DNA from: Sungkyunkwania multivorans | Lineage (GTDB): Bacteria; Bacteroidota; Bacteroidia; Flavobacteriales; Flavobacteriaceae | NCBI RefSeq assembly: GCF_042675645.1 | Contig: NZ_JBHTJH010000003.1 | Span: forward strand, 184,483 to 248,482 | DNA: 64,000 nucleotides | Direction: 5' to 3' | In this document: positions 44,062 through 52,197 of the stretch, in pieces | Layout: each line of letters opens with the position of its first letter | How positions within the stretch are numbered: position 1 is the stretch's first letter | Translations under genes and position numbers: made by a program | Notes under the pieces: model-generated | What the model saw: only the letters and a program-made list of their open reading frames with translations | Database searches by the model: none | What the model was told of the DNA's origin: nothing

Positions 44062-44069
44062 TAATTTTG
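44062..44069 (+). promoter_or_regulatory. Candidate promoter -7 box for the third metallopeptidase gene
   Basis: TAATTTTG fits TAnnTTTG, 38 bases before the ATG at 44108. No convincing -33 TTG is at the expected distance. Confidence 0.45.
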
Positions 44070-44107
44070 AGTCAAAATCATCACAAACAAATTAATTTAA
44101 TTCAGTT

Positions 44108-47100
44108 ATGAAAACAAACTTACGTTATGTTTTTTCAATAACGTTGTTCTTAATGGCGTTTTCGGCATTTGGACAGAATAGTTATTGGACGAGAGGAGTT
44201 TTCGAAGATGGAACGCAAGGCGTTTCATTAAGAAATCTTGACAGTAAGGAGTATGAAGTGTATCAATTAGATATTGACGCCTTTAAACAACAACTTGCCA
44301 ATGCGCCCCTTAGAGGGCAGATCAACGGAAGGTCTACGACCAAGATCAGCTTTCCAAACGAAAAAGGGCAGTTAGAACTTTTCAATGTGGTAGAGGTGCA
44401 GACACTTTCTTTGGAAATGGCCGCTCGTTATCCAAACATTAAGACCTATTTGGGAACCAACCAAAATGGCGCTAGAATTCGTTTTAGTGTCACCCCGCTG
44501 GGCGTCAGCACTATGCTTAATCGCCCTGATGCGATCATGACGTTTATGCAACCTATTACCAAAGGAAGCAACCAATACATCGCATACAACAGAAGCGCGA
44601 AAGGTATGGTTGAGGATAAAGTCTTTAATTGCGAGTCTCCAGACACGCCATTAGAATTATCCAATAATAGCAACGCGGGAAGAGACGCCAATGATCAGAT
44701 CCTAAGAACATTTAGACTCGCCTTATCGACCACCGGAGAATACACTAATTTCTGGGGTGACGATGACGATACCAACGGAACCAACCAAGAAGATGCCTTG
44801 GCAGCCGCAGTTTCAACACTGAATAGAAACAACGAGGTATTCGAAGTGGACATGGCGGTAACTTTTACGCTGGTCACCGGAACCGAAATTATCTATCCAG
44901 ACGCTAGTACAGATCCGTACACAGGATCATTTAATAGCCAATTGCAGAGTACCCTCACGGCTGAAGTTGGAGAAGCCAACTATGACATTGGGCATCTCTT
45001 CAATTTTGGAGGAAATAATGGAAATGCTGGATGTATAGGTTGCGTTTGCGTCGATGGGCAAAAAGGAAGTGGATTCTCCAGTCACTCTTTTCTAGACAAC
45101 GATGGAGGGCCGTACATGCCAGATTTCTTTGATATCGATTATGTTCCCCATGAAATAGGTCACCAAATGGGAGCCAATCACACGTGGTCTTTCAACTCTG
45201 AAGGGACCGGTGTGAATATGGAGCCTGGAAGTGGAACAACGATCATGGGCTATGCAGGTATTACAGGTGGAAATGATGTGCAAGATCATAGTGACCCATA
45301 TTTTCACTATGCAAGTATCGATCAGATCCTAAATAATCTAGGCACCAGAACTTGTTGGACCGCAACCGCAATTACAAACAATCCACCAGTCGCCGATGCC
45401 GGTACAGATGTAGTAATTCCAGCAGGTACAGCTTTTGTTCTAGAAGGTTCTGCAACGGATGCTGATAGTGGCGACACTCTTACCTACACTTGGGAGCAGA
45501 TAGACAATGGGGTCACGACCAATGGCACCTTTGGACCAACAAAAACATCAGGGGCTGTTTGGAGATCGAGACCTCCAAGTACAGACCCAAATAGATACAT
45601 GCCAATTCTTCAACGCGTAGCAGCGGGACAGCTCACAGAGACCAACCCTGTTGAGACGGTAGATAATACTTCTTGGGAAACTGTTTCAACTGTTTCTCGT
45701 GCTCTAAACTTTGCGTTGATCGTAAGAGATCGATCTGAAGCTGGAGGTGTAGGGCAAATGCCACAGAGTAGTTTTGACACGATGACGGTGACCGTCGATG
45801 ATACGGCAGGACCTTTTGCTGTGACCTCACAGACAGCCACAGAAACTTGGAATGTGGGTACCACCCAGACCATTACTTGGGATGTTGCTGGTACCGATGG
45901 AGGAGCTGTCAATGCGGCGAATGTAGATATCATGCTTTCTAGAGATAGTGGCCTAAGCTTTCCTTTTACCATTGCGACTGGTCTTCCAAATAACGGAACT
46001 GCCAATGTTTCTATTCCTGCAACAGGGGGAGACACCTCTACTGCGAGAATAATGGTAAAAGCGAGCGACAATATATTCTTTGCTGTTAACTCTGCAGATA
46101 TTACCATTCAAGAATCAGAGTTTGTATTAGACGTAAGCAATCCTACTGTGGATGTATGTAGCCCGGCCGATGCCGTGTATAACCTTACATATCGCACCTT
46201 TTTAGGGTTTTCTGGTACTACCACTTTTTCAGCTGTTGGTTTACCAGCAGGAGCTTCGGCTAGCTTCAGTCCGGCTACTGCCGATACCGATGGAACCGCA
46301 GTTACGGCAACCATATCAGGAATAGGCAGCGTAGCGCCCGGAAGCTATCCTTTTACCTTAGAAGGAACCTCAGGGTCTCTTACCAAGGCTACAGATGTAA
46401 CGCTCAATGTGTTCGATACTAATTTCTCTACACTGACATTGACAGCACCTGCCGCAGGCGCCACAGATGTTTTTGCAGATATGGCCATGTTTGAATGGAG
46501 TGCCGATTCTAACGCAACCGAATATGATATAGAAATTGCGTCAGATGCTGGCTTTTCTTCGATTGTGGATTCCGCAACCTTAAGCACCACTTCGTATTCG
46601 AGCACTGCACTTGCGACAGGAACTGCATATTGGTGGAGAGTTCGTCCGAAGAATGATTGTGGCGACGGTGCATTTGCTTCCTCAAACTTCGAAACGGCTG
46701 TCATCATTTGCGCAAGCTATGACGCGGCAGATACGCCTCTAGCGATTCCTGATAGTGATCCAGATGGAGTTACCTCCACGGCATTTGTAGGTCAACCTAT
46801 AGAAATCACCGATGTAAATGTTACCATAAACGTTACCCATACCTGGGATGCAGACCTTACCATTACAATCACCAGTCCTTCTGGTACTACCGTAGAACTG
46901 ACCTCAGGAAATGGTGGAAGTGGTGATAACTACACCAACACCGTTTTTGATGACGATGCCACCACCCCTATCACAGCTGGTAGCGCTCCATTTACAGGAT
47001 CATTCCAGCCTGAAGGAAGCTTAGCTGCTTTCAATGGTGAGATTTCCAATGGAGATTGGATACTTTCCGCTTCCGACTCTGCGCTTTTCGATACTGGAAC

Positions 47101-48280
47101 TATAGATAGTTGGAGTATTGAGGTATGTGGCGAACCACTACCAGATGCTGATAACGATAGTATCACAGATGACTTTGACAACTGCCCGAACAACGCAAAC
47201 GTTGATCAAGCAGATAATGATCTAGATGGTATAGGCGACGCTTGTGATAATGACAACGATAATGATGGTATTCCCAATAGTGAAGACAACTGTCCGTTTA
47301 ACTTTAACCCGGCTCAGGTTGATTCTGACGGGGATGGAGTAGGTGATGTATGCCAGGAGGATTGTACCACTTCTGCGGCATCAGGCGCAGTACCTGTATC
47401 AGTGGATAACGTTCTACCAGCTGAATTAAGAGTGGAAGTTGCCGAAGATGTGCTAATTACGGATATAAATGTTACTATCGATATTTCACACACTTGGGTC
47501 TCCGACCTTACCATTGCTTTGAAAGGACCAGATGGTACCACTGTGATATTAGCAGATCAAGTTTGCGGCAGTAACGCGAACGTTCTTGCTACATTTGATG
47601 ATGAGGGCGCACCGCTTAGCTGTGGTAGTGACCCAGCCATCATAGGTGTGGTGATTCCAGGCGAGTCCTTATCAGCTTTCAATGGTAAATCCTCTGCTGG
47701 TAATTGGGACTTGATAGTAATTGATTCTTTTGCTGGTGATGACGGAACCATCAATAGTGTTTCATTAGAAATTTGTGGTGCAGATGCGGATATTGACGAG
47801 GATGGTGTTATCAATTCTGAAGACAACTGTCCTTCTACACCAAATCCTGATCAGGCCGACTTTGACGCTGATGGATTTGGAGATGCTTGTGATGACCGCG
47901 ATAACGATGGTGTTTTTGACGCCGAAGATAACTGTCCAGATACCCCTAATCCAACTCAACAAGACTTGGATGCCGACGGTCTCGGAGATATCTGTGATGA
48001 TGAAATTACTTTCGTTGAAATTCCAGACGCATTGACCCCTAATGGAGATGGCGTGAATGATACATGGGTAGTTGGAAGACTAGACTTGTTCCCAGGAAAC
48101 TCTGTTAAGGTGTTTAACCGATGGGGACAGGAGGTTCTTAGTGAAAGGAACTATCAAAATGATTGGAACGGACAAGCTGGTGGTGGAGATAAACTACCAT
48201 CTGGGTCTTACTACTACATCGTTGACATCTTTGGTGATGGCCGATACACGTTTGATGGATGGATTTATTTAACCTACTAA
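44108..48280 (+). CDS. T9SS-exported reprolysin-like metallopeptidase with two P domains, TSP3 repeats and type B sorting domain
   Basis: This 1390-residue protein has a signal peptide to about 22 (AFSAFGQ), then NSYWTRGV like the paralogue at 8872. The zinc motif HEIGHQMGANH is at 348-358, with Met-turn IMGYAGITG. After an Ig-like region and an FnIII-like domain (about 773-864) come two proprotein-convertase P domains (about 868-1008 and 1087-1224), each followed by tandem TSP3 calcium repeats (about 1012-1083 and 1227-1298). The end (about 1300-1390) is the gliding-motility-associated type B CTD, with LTPNGDGVNDTW and VFNRWGQEV. It should be secreted by T9SS. The PorP/SprF gene follows 24 bases later. 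Confidence 0.93.
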   Translation: MKTNLRYVFSITLFLMAFSAFGQNSYWTRGVFEDGTQGVSLRNLDSKEYEVYQLDIDAFKQQLANAPLRGQINGRSTTKISFPNEKGQLELFNVVEVQTLSLEMAARYPNIKTYLGTNQNGARIRFSVTPLGVSTMLNRPDAIMTFMQPITKGSNQYIAYNRSAKGMVEDKVFNCESPDTPLELSNNSNAGRDANDQILRTFRLALSTTGEYTNFWGDDDDTNGTNQEDALAAAVSTLNRNNEVFEVDMAVTFTLVTGTEIIYPDASTDPYTGSFNSQLQSTLTAEVGEANYDIGHLFNFGGNNGNAGCIGCVCVDGQKGSGFSSHSFLDNDGGPYMPDFFDIDYVPHEIGHQMGANHTWSFNSEGTGVNMEPGSGTTIMGYAGITGGNDVQDHSDPYFHYASIDQILNNLGTRTCWTATAITNNPPVADAGTDVVIPAGTAFVLEGSATDADSGDTLTYTWEQIDNGVTTNGTFGPTKTSGAVWRSRPPSTDPNRYMPILQRVAAGQLTETNPVETVDNTSWETVSTVSRALNFALIVRDRSEAGGVGQMPQSSFDTMTVTVDDTAGPFAVTSQTATETWNVGTTQTITWDVAGTDGGAVNAANVDIMLSRDSGLSFPFTIATGLPNNGTANVSIPATGGDTSTARIMVKASDNIFFAVNSADITIQESEFVLDVSNPTVDVCSPADAVYNLTYRTFLGFSGTTTFSAVGLPAGASASFSPATADTDGTAVTATISGIGSVAPGSYPFTLEGTSGSLTKATDVTLNVFDTNFSTLTLTAPAAGATDVFADMAMFEWSADSNATEYDIEIASDAGFSSIVDSATLSTTSYSSTALATGTAYWWRVRPKNDCGDGAFASSNFETAVIICASYDAADTPLAIPDSDPDGVTSTAFVGQPIEITDVNVTINVTHTWDADLTITITSPSGTTVELTSGNGGSGDNYTNTVFDDDATTPITAGSAPFTGSFQPEGSLAAFNGEISNGDWILSASDSALFDTGTIDSWSIEVCGEPLPDADNDSITDDFDNCPNNANVDQADNDLDGIGDACDNDNDNDGIPNSEDNCPFNFNPAQVDSDGDGVGDVCQEDCTTSAASGAVPVSVDNVLPAELRVEVAEDVLITDINVTIDISHTWVSDLTIALKGPDGTTVILADQVCGSNANVLATFDDEGAPLSCGSDPAIIGVVIPGESLSAFNGKSSAGNWDLIVIDSFAGDDGTINSVSLEICGADADIDEDGVINSEDNCPSTPNPDQADFDADGFGDACDDRDNDGVFDAEDNCPDTPNPTQQDLDADGLGDICDDEITFVEIPDALTPNGDGVNDTWVVGRLDLFPGNSVKVFNRWGQEVLSERNYQNDWNGQAGGGDKLPSGSYYYIVDIFGDGRYTFDGWIYLTY

Positions 48281-48304
48281 CTAATAACCTAAAAAAGATC
48301 ACAA

Positions 48305-49159
48305 ATGAAAAATTATTTAAAAATTGTATTCTTGTTAGTAGTGGGGACCGCTTTTGCGCAGCAAGAATCTGTTTATTCTTTATACAATTATAATATGAAC
48401 GCCATCAACCCAGCATATGCTGGGGCCGATGGCGGAAAACTGACCTTCTTATCAAGGAGTCAATGGGCTGGTGTGCAAAACGCACCTGAAACCCAAGTTT
48501 TCATTCTTTCTCTTCCAGTTGGGGAGAAAGTAGGAATCGGACTTTCTGGTGTTAGAGACCAAGTCTTTATAGAAAATGCAACTTCGGTATTTATAGATTT
48601 TTCCTATAAGTTACAGGTTGCCGAGGCGACAGATCTCTATTTTGGTATTAAAGCTGGTGGTCTGTTCTTAGATGTTGATACACAAAGCCTACAAACCCAA
48701 GATCAAGGACTAAGCGCTTTGAATGAATTCAATCCAAATGTAGGTGTTGGTGCCTATTTGAAAAATGACAAATATTTTGTTTCCTTGTCGGCACCTAGAA
48801 TTTTGAATACAGAACGTGTATCTAACGAAAATGGAGTTGCGACCACAGCTACTGACAAAGCTCAATTTTATTTAAGCGGTGGATACAATTTCGATATTAG
48901 CGATAAAGTGTTGTTCAAGCCTTCGGTACTTGGTTCTTTCTTACAAGGATTGGATCCAACGGTTACGGTAACTGCGGCCTTCAATTTCATAGAAAAATTT
49001 GACTTGGGCGTCAATTACAGAACCGACGACGCACTAGGAGGTTTTGCCGTCATTAACTTGGCAGACTGGGCTGGTTTTGGTTACGCCTATGAAGCTAATA
49101 CCAATGATGCCATTCAGAGAGATAGCACACATGAGATCTTCGTGCGAATCGGATTTTAG
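48305..49159 (+). CDS. Type IX secretion PorP/SprF family outer-membrane protein
   Basis: This 284-residue protein has a signal peptide (ending TAFAQ) and the hallmark YNYNMNAINPAYAGADGG near the mature N-terminus (about residues 26-43). A beta-barrel-like C-terminal half ends in a characteristic EIFVRIGF. PorP/SprF homologues are outer-membrane proteins needed for secretion or surface attachment of individual type B CTD substrates and are usually encoded directly after them. That is the case here, 24 bases after the metallopeptidase gene, so I infer a dedicated substrate-partner pair. Confidence 0.92.
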   Translation: MKNYLKIVFLLVVGTAFAQQESVYSLYNYNMNAINPAYAGADGGKLTFLSRSQWAGVQNAPETQVFILSLPVGEKVGIGLSGVRDQVFIENATSVFIDFSYKLQVAEATDLYFGIKAGGLFLDVDTQSLQTQDQGLSALNEFNPNVGVGAYLKNDKYFVSLSAPRILNTERVSNENGVATTATDKAQFYLSGGYNFDISDKVLFKPSVLGSFLQGLDPTVTVTAAFNFIEKFDLGVNYRTDDALGGFAVINLADWAGFGYAYEANTNDAIQRDSTHEIFVRIGF

Positions 49160-49183
49160 GAATTATTAGAACTATCATTTGAT

Positions 49184-49211
49184 AAAAGGGCCGCAAATTG
49201 CGGCCCTTTTT
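49184..49211. terminator. Bidirectional terminator between porP/sprF-like gene and pth
   Basis: A perfect 11-bp stem (AAAAGGGCCGC at 49184-49194, GCGGCCCTTTT at 49200-49210) with a 5-base loop and T tail. It ends at the pth stop codon and so serves both convergent genes. Confidence 0.92.
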
Positions 49212-49842
49212 ATTTTCCATTGAAGGCATTCATGGTATTATCAATTCCAGCAGTACCAAAGGACTTAATGAGTTCTCTGGACAGCTCGAGACGCTCTGGC
49301 AGTTTTGCCACTTCATCCTCATTCCATTTTCCAAGAACGTAGTCCACTTGTCTTCCTTTGCCATAATCTGCACTGATTCCAAATCGGAATCGCGGATAAA
49401 TGGTGGTCCCCAGTACATGTTGAATATCTTTCAAACCGTTATGCCCTCCATCACTGCCTTTCTTCTTTACTCGGATGGTTCCGAAAGGCAAGTTCAAGTC
49501 ATCGGTGATCACCAAAAGATGATTCACATGTATCTTTTCTTGCGTCATCCAATACTTTACGGCCTTTCCACTAAGGTTCATATAGGTACTTGGTTTTAAG
49601 AAGATGAATGTCCTTCCTTTGAATTTAAATCTTGCGATAGCGCCTAATCGTGCAGTTTCAAATTTTATATCCTCTTTTTTTGCAAAAAAATCAAGCACCT
49701 TAAATCCTATATTATGACGGGTTTCCTCATACTCGGCACCAATGTTACCAAGTCCCACAATTAAAAATTTCTTCATAGTGTCGATCTCTTCGGTTTCAAC
49801 AATCTTTCTGTCACTAAATAGTCTTTTAAGGAAAGAAAACAT
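49210..49842 (-). CDS. pth: Peptidyl-tRNA hydrolase
   Basis: This enzyme releases peptidyl moieties from stalled peptidyl-tRNAs. The conserved core begins KFLIVGLGNIGAEYEETRHN, with the catalytic His in RHNIG, and contains FLKPSTYMNLSG and DDLNLPFG. With ATG 49842 the product has 210 residues and a 22-residue basic extension (MFSFLKRLF...) before the core, as many flavobacterial homologues are annotated; ATG 49776 (MKKFLIVG) would give the classical 188 residues. It follows rplY, with a terminator in between. Confidence 0.93.
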   Translation of the reverse strand: MFSFLKRLFSDRKIVETEEIDTMKKFLIVGLGNIGAEYEETRHNIGFKVLDFFAKKEDIKFETARLGAIARFKFKGRTFIFLKPSTYMNLSGKAVKYWMTQEKIHVNHLLVITDDLNLPFGTIRVKKKGSDGGHNGLKDIQHVLGTTIYPRFRFGISADYGKGRQVDYVLGKWNEDEVAKLPERLELSRELIKSFGTAGIDNTMNAFNGK

Positions 49843-49863
49843 TGGTTGTTTTTTTGTAAAAAT

Positions 49864-49895
49864 AAAAAAAGCATCCCACAAACAGTGGGATGCTT
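49864..49895 (-). terminator. Rho-independent terminator of rplY
   Basis: An 11-bp stem (AAGCATCCCAC at 49869-49879, GTGGGATGCTT at 49885-49895) with a 5-base loop runs into seven T on the - strand. It ends the prs-rplY transcript before pth. Confidence 0.88.
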
Positions 49896-49917
49896 AATAT
49901 TTGAAAATCTTGCTATT

Positions 49918-50550
49918 TTAGTTAGCCTCTTCTGCTTCTTCTGTCGACTCAACAGCTGCAGCTTTCCCGGCTTCCTTGCCAACTTCCTGAGCCGCCTTCA
50001 TAGCCGCACGAGATACTCTTACTTGACAAATGACCGTATTGTCTGGATGGAGAATTTTAAAATTTTCATCAGCCACTTGCGTAACATATAGTTTGTTGCC
50101 GATCTCTAACCCAGAGACATCTGCCTCGATAAAATCAGGAAGATTCGCAGGTAATGCCTTTACCTTTAATTTACGTTTTGCTTTTCTAAGAACTCCTCCG
50201 GCCATTACTCCAGGAGCTTTCCCTACGACGTGTACAGGAATGTCCATGGTCACCTCCTTATCATCGAACAATCGATAAAAGTCGACGTGTAAGATCTTAT
50301 CGCTTACAGGATGAAACTGAATGTCCTGCAAGATCGCATTTTCTTTAGCCCCATCTTCCAACTCGATCACCACTGTGTGCGCATTTGGAGTGTAGACTAG
50401 ATTTTTAAATGCCTTCTCGTCTGCTGCAAAGTGCAGCGGATTGTCTCCTCCGTATAATACGCAAGGAACCTTTCCAGCATTACGTAAGGCTTTGGTAGCT
50501 ACCTTGCCCACGCTTTCTCTTTTAGATCCGTTGATCGTAATTGACTTCAT
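49918..50550 (-). CDS. rplY: 50S ribosomal protein L25/general stress protein Ctc
   Basis: This 210-residue long-form L25 (CTC type) binds 5S rRNA. The N-terminal L25 domain (ITINGSKRESVGKVATKALRNAG, residues 4-26, ending in PCVLYGG) is followed by the beta-rich TL5 domain (about 95-190) and an Ala/Glu-rich low-complexity tail (AAAVESTEEAEEAN). The start lies 21 bases after prs, a very common pairing (prs-rplY-pth) in bacteria, so both are cotranscribed from the prs promoter. Confidence 0.95.
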   Translation of the reverse strand: MKSITINGSKRESVGKVATKALRNAGKVPCVLYGGDNPLHFAADEKAFKNLVYTPNAHTVVIELEDGAKENAILQDIQFHPVSDKILHVDFYRLFDDKEVTMDIPVHVVGKAPGVMAGGVLRKAKRKLKVKALPANLPDFIEADVSGLEIGNKLYVTQVADENFKILHPDNTVICQVRVSRAAMKAAQEVGKEAGKAAAVESTEEAEEAN

Positions 50551-50571
50551 TATATAAAAATTAAAAATTTA

Positions 50572-51513
50572 CTACATTAAAAACTTCGAGCTTATCGAAG
50601 TGTTGTGATGCACTCTATGCATCACATCTGCGAAAAGTTTAGCACAACTTAGCACCCGTATCTTATCGCTATGTCTCTTTGGTGGAATCGAATCTGTTAC
50701 GATCAATTCCTCCAACTTTGAATCTTCTATTCTTTCATACGCATTGCCCGACAAGATCGCATGCGTACAAATAGCTCTTACGCTCTTTGCTCCTCGTTCC
50801 ATCATCAGGTCTGCGGCTTTGGTCAATGTCCCCGCGGTATCCACCATGTCATCCACCAACACAACATGCTTGCCAGTAACATCACCTATAAGTTCCATGT
50901 GCGATATCACATTTGCTTTTTGCCGCTGTTTATAACAAATTACCACGTCGCTTTCCAAAAATTTGGAATAGGCATAAGCTCTTTTGGAACCACCCATGTC
51001 AGGAGAAGCGACCGTAAGGTCTTGCAGTCCTAATTCTTGCAAATAAGGAAGAAAGATCGTCGATGCAAAAAGGTGATCCACTGGCTTCTCAAAGAATCCT
51101 TGGATCTGATCGGCGTGCAGGTCCATGGTGATAATTCTCGTGGCACCGGCAGCCTCTAAAAGCTTTGCAACCAACTTGGCTCCAATCGGGACCCGCGGCT
51201 TGTCCTTGCGATCCTGTCTTGCCCAACCAAAGTAGGGCATCACTGCTGTAATATGTCTTGCAGACGCTCTTTTTGCAGCATCTAACATCAATAACATCTC
51301 CATTAAATTTTCAGAGCTAGGATGCGTAGAGCCAATGATAAACACTCGACTTCCACGAACAGACTCTTCAAAAGAAGGCTGAAACTCACCATCACTATAT
51401 CTAGAGAACGAAACTTTTCCTAATTCTGCCCCATAGGCCTCCGCGATCTCCTCTGCAAGCTTCATACTTTGAGAGCACGCAAAAATCTTGGGTTCTGGCA
51501 TTGCGTAAGGCAT
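50572..51513 (-). CDS. prs: Ribose-phosphate pyrophosphokinase
   Basis: This 313-residue enzyme makes PRPP from ribose 5-phosphate and ATP for nucleotide, histidine and tryptophan synthesis. The ATP-binding region FGWARQDRKDKPR and the PRPP-binding loop VLVDDMVDTAGTL are intact, and the family start EPKIFACSQSMKLAE is clear. ATG 51513 is used; an ATG four codons later (51501) is equally possible. It heads the prs-rplY operon. Confidence 0.96.
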   Translation of the reverse strand: MPYAMPEPKIFACSQSMKLAEEIAEAYGAELGKVSFSRYSDGEFQPSFEESVRGSRVFIIGSTHPSSENLMEMLLMLDAAKRASARHITAVMPYFGWARQDRKDKPRVPIGAKLVAKLLEAAGATRIITMDLHADQIQGFFEKPVDHLFASTIFLPYLQELGLQDLTVASPDMGGSKRAYAYSKFLESDVVICYKQRQKANVISHMELIGDVTGKHVVLVDDMVDTAGTLTKAADLMMERGAKSVRAICTHAILSGNAYERIEDSKLEELIVTDSIPPKRHSDKIRVLSCAKLFADVMHRVHHNTSISSKFLM

Positions 51514-51566
51514 TCCTAATTTGTTGTTTAGTAGTTAGCTAATAGTGTGTTGTTGTAAACAGGCTG

Positions 51567-51574
51567 CAAATTTA
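51567..51574 (-). promoter_or_regulatory. Candidate promoter -7 box for prs-rplY
   Basis: TAAATTTG on the - strand fits TAnnTTTG, 53 bases before the ATG at 51513; the identical box precedes serS at almost the same distance. Confidence 0.5.
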
Positions 51575-51639
51575 GAAATAAATACGATCCTAGAAAGATT
51601 ATTATTGCAATTTTTGGTTTCGGAATTAAATTTATTTTT

Positions 51640-51647
51640 TAGATTTG
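51640..51647 (+). promoter_or_regulatory. Promoter of tRNA-Leu
   Basis: TAGATTTG matches TAnnTTTG, with a TTTG at 51613-51616 exactly 23 bases upstream, inside the usual 17-23 range. The mature tRNA begins 13 bases downstream, as expected for a tRNA promoter. This is the best-formed promoter in the window. Confidence 0.72.
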
Positions 51648-51660
51648 CAGTCCCAAAAAT

Positions 51661-51744
51661 GCTCGAGTGGCGGAATTGGTAGACGCGCTGGATTCAAAAT
51701 CCAGTGATAGCAATATCGTGTGGGTTCGATTCCCACCTCGAGTA
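51661..51744 (+). tRNA. tRNA-Leu (anticodon CAA)
   Basis: This is an 84-base class II tRNA. The acceptor stem is GCTCGAG with CTCGAGT (first pair G-U) and discriminator A at 51744. The D-arm is GGCGGAATTGGTAGACGC-like. The anticodon stem CTGGA/TCCAG encloses TTCAAAA, giving anticodon CAA. A long variable arm (TGATAGCAATATCG region) and the T-loop TTCGATT are present. CCA is not encoded. The 3' end is repeated in decayed form downstream. Confidence 0.96.
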
Positions 51745-51771
51745 CGGATAAAGCCATCAAAAGGCGAAAAC

Positions 51772-51805
51772 AAAGCAAGTTCAAGAAAAAGAGCTTGCTT
51801 TTTTT
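51772..51805 (+). terminator. tRNA-Leu terminator, first copy
   Basis: AAAGCAAG (51772-51779) pairs with CTTGCTTT (51794-51801); TTC/GAG pairs extend the stem inward, with loop AAGAAAAA and a run of T residues. Confidence 0.82.
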
Positions 51806-51921
51806 CTTGGATAAAGCTGTAGTTTTCTTTGATGGCTTTTCAAGACGACGTTTCAGGGAAGAATCCCGAAGGGGTGCAATCCCACCTCGAGTACGGATAG
51901 GTCACCAAAAGGTGAAAATAC

Positions 51922-51954
51922 AAGCGAGTTCCCAAAAAGGAGCTCGCTTTTTTT
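51922..51954 (+). terminator. tRNA-Leu terminator, second (diverged) copy
   Basis: AAGCGAG (51922-51928) pairs with CTCGCTT (51943-51949) and is followed by T residues. Compared with the first copy, the central A-T pair is replaced by G-C on both arms, a compensatory change. Confidence 0.8.
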
Positions 51955-52128
51955 GTTTTCGTGGTTTTTTGATTTTCAAAGCACCGCTTTGTGGGAACTG
52001 CGGAAGAAGAACCTCACCTCAGATACCATCAGGACCTATTAATTTCTAGGGCCCTTTTCGTTTCAACAACCCCTGCTTAAGCACAGATAATCGGGTTTTT
52101 TTGTCCTACAACTTATCCGATCTTGTTT

Positions 52129-52136
52129 TATCTTTG
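52129..52136 (+). promoter_or_regulatory. Candidate promoter -7 box for clpV-tssB-tssC
   Basis: TATCTTTG fits TAnnTTTG, 61 bases before the clpV ATG. A TTTG at 52100-52103 lies 25 bases upstream, slightly beyond the usual spacing. Confidence 0.5.
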
Positions 52137-52197
52137 TAAAAAGCTATTATTGCGTATCTTTCAGACAATCAATTAACAATAACCACTGACCAACCAA

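Larger units (their letters stand above)
51731..52024 (+). repeat. Degenerating tandem copies of the tRNA-Leu 3' end plus terminator
   Basis: The segment TCCCACCTCGAGTACGGATA at 51731-51750 (tRNA end plus flank) recurs exactly at 51880-51899, a period of 149 bases, each time followed by an AGCAAG/AGCGAG terminator hairpin. A third, poorer copy (CCTCACCTCAGATA) ends at 52024. The TTTTCAA-starting block at 51837 also recurs at 51973. The second and third copies lack a complete tRNA body. This accounts for most of the 453-base gene-free stretch 51745-52197; I see no protein gene in it. Confidence 0.75.

Noticed and set aside
47140..48000. Short acidic DNA repeats in the third metallopeptidase gene considered as a tandem repeat array
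   Set aside because: They encode TSP3 calcium-binding repeats of the protein (DxDxDGxxD patterns), so they are explained by the coding sequence.
51720..52049. A 109-codon frame starting inside the tRNA-Leu gene
   Set aside because: It starts in the tRNA, crosses two terminators and the repeated tRNA ends; it is a by-product of the repeats.
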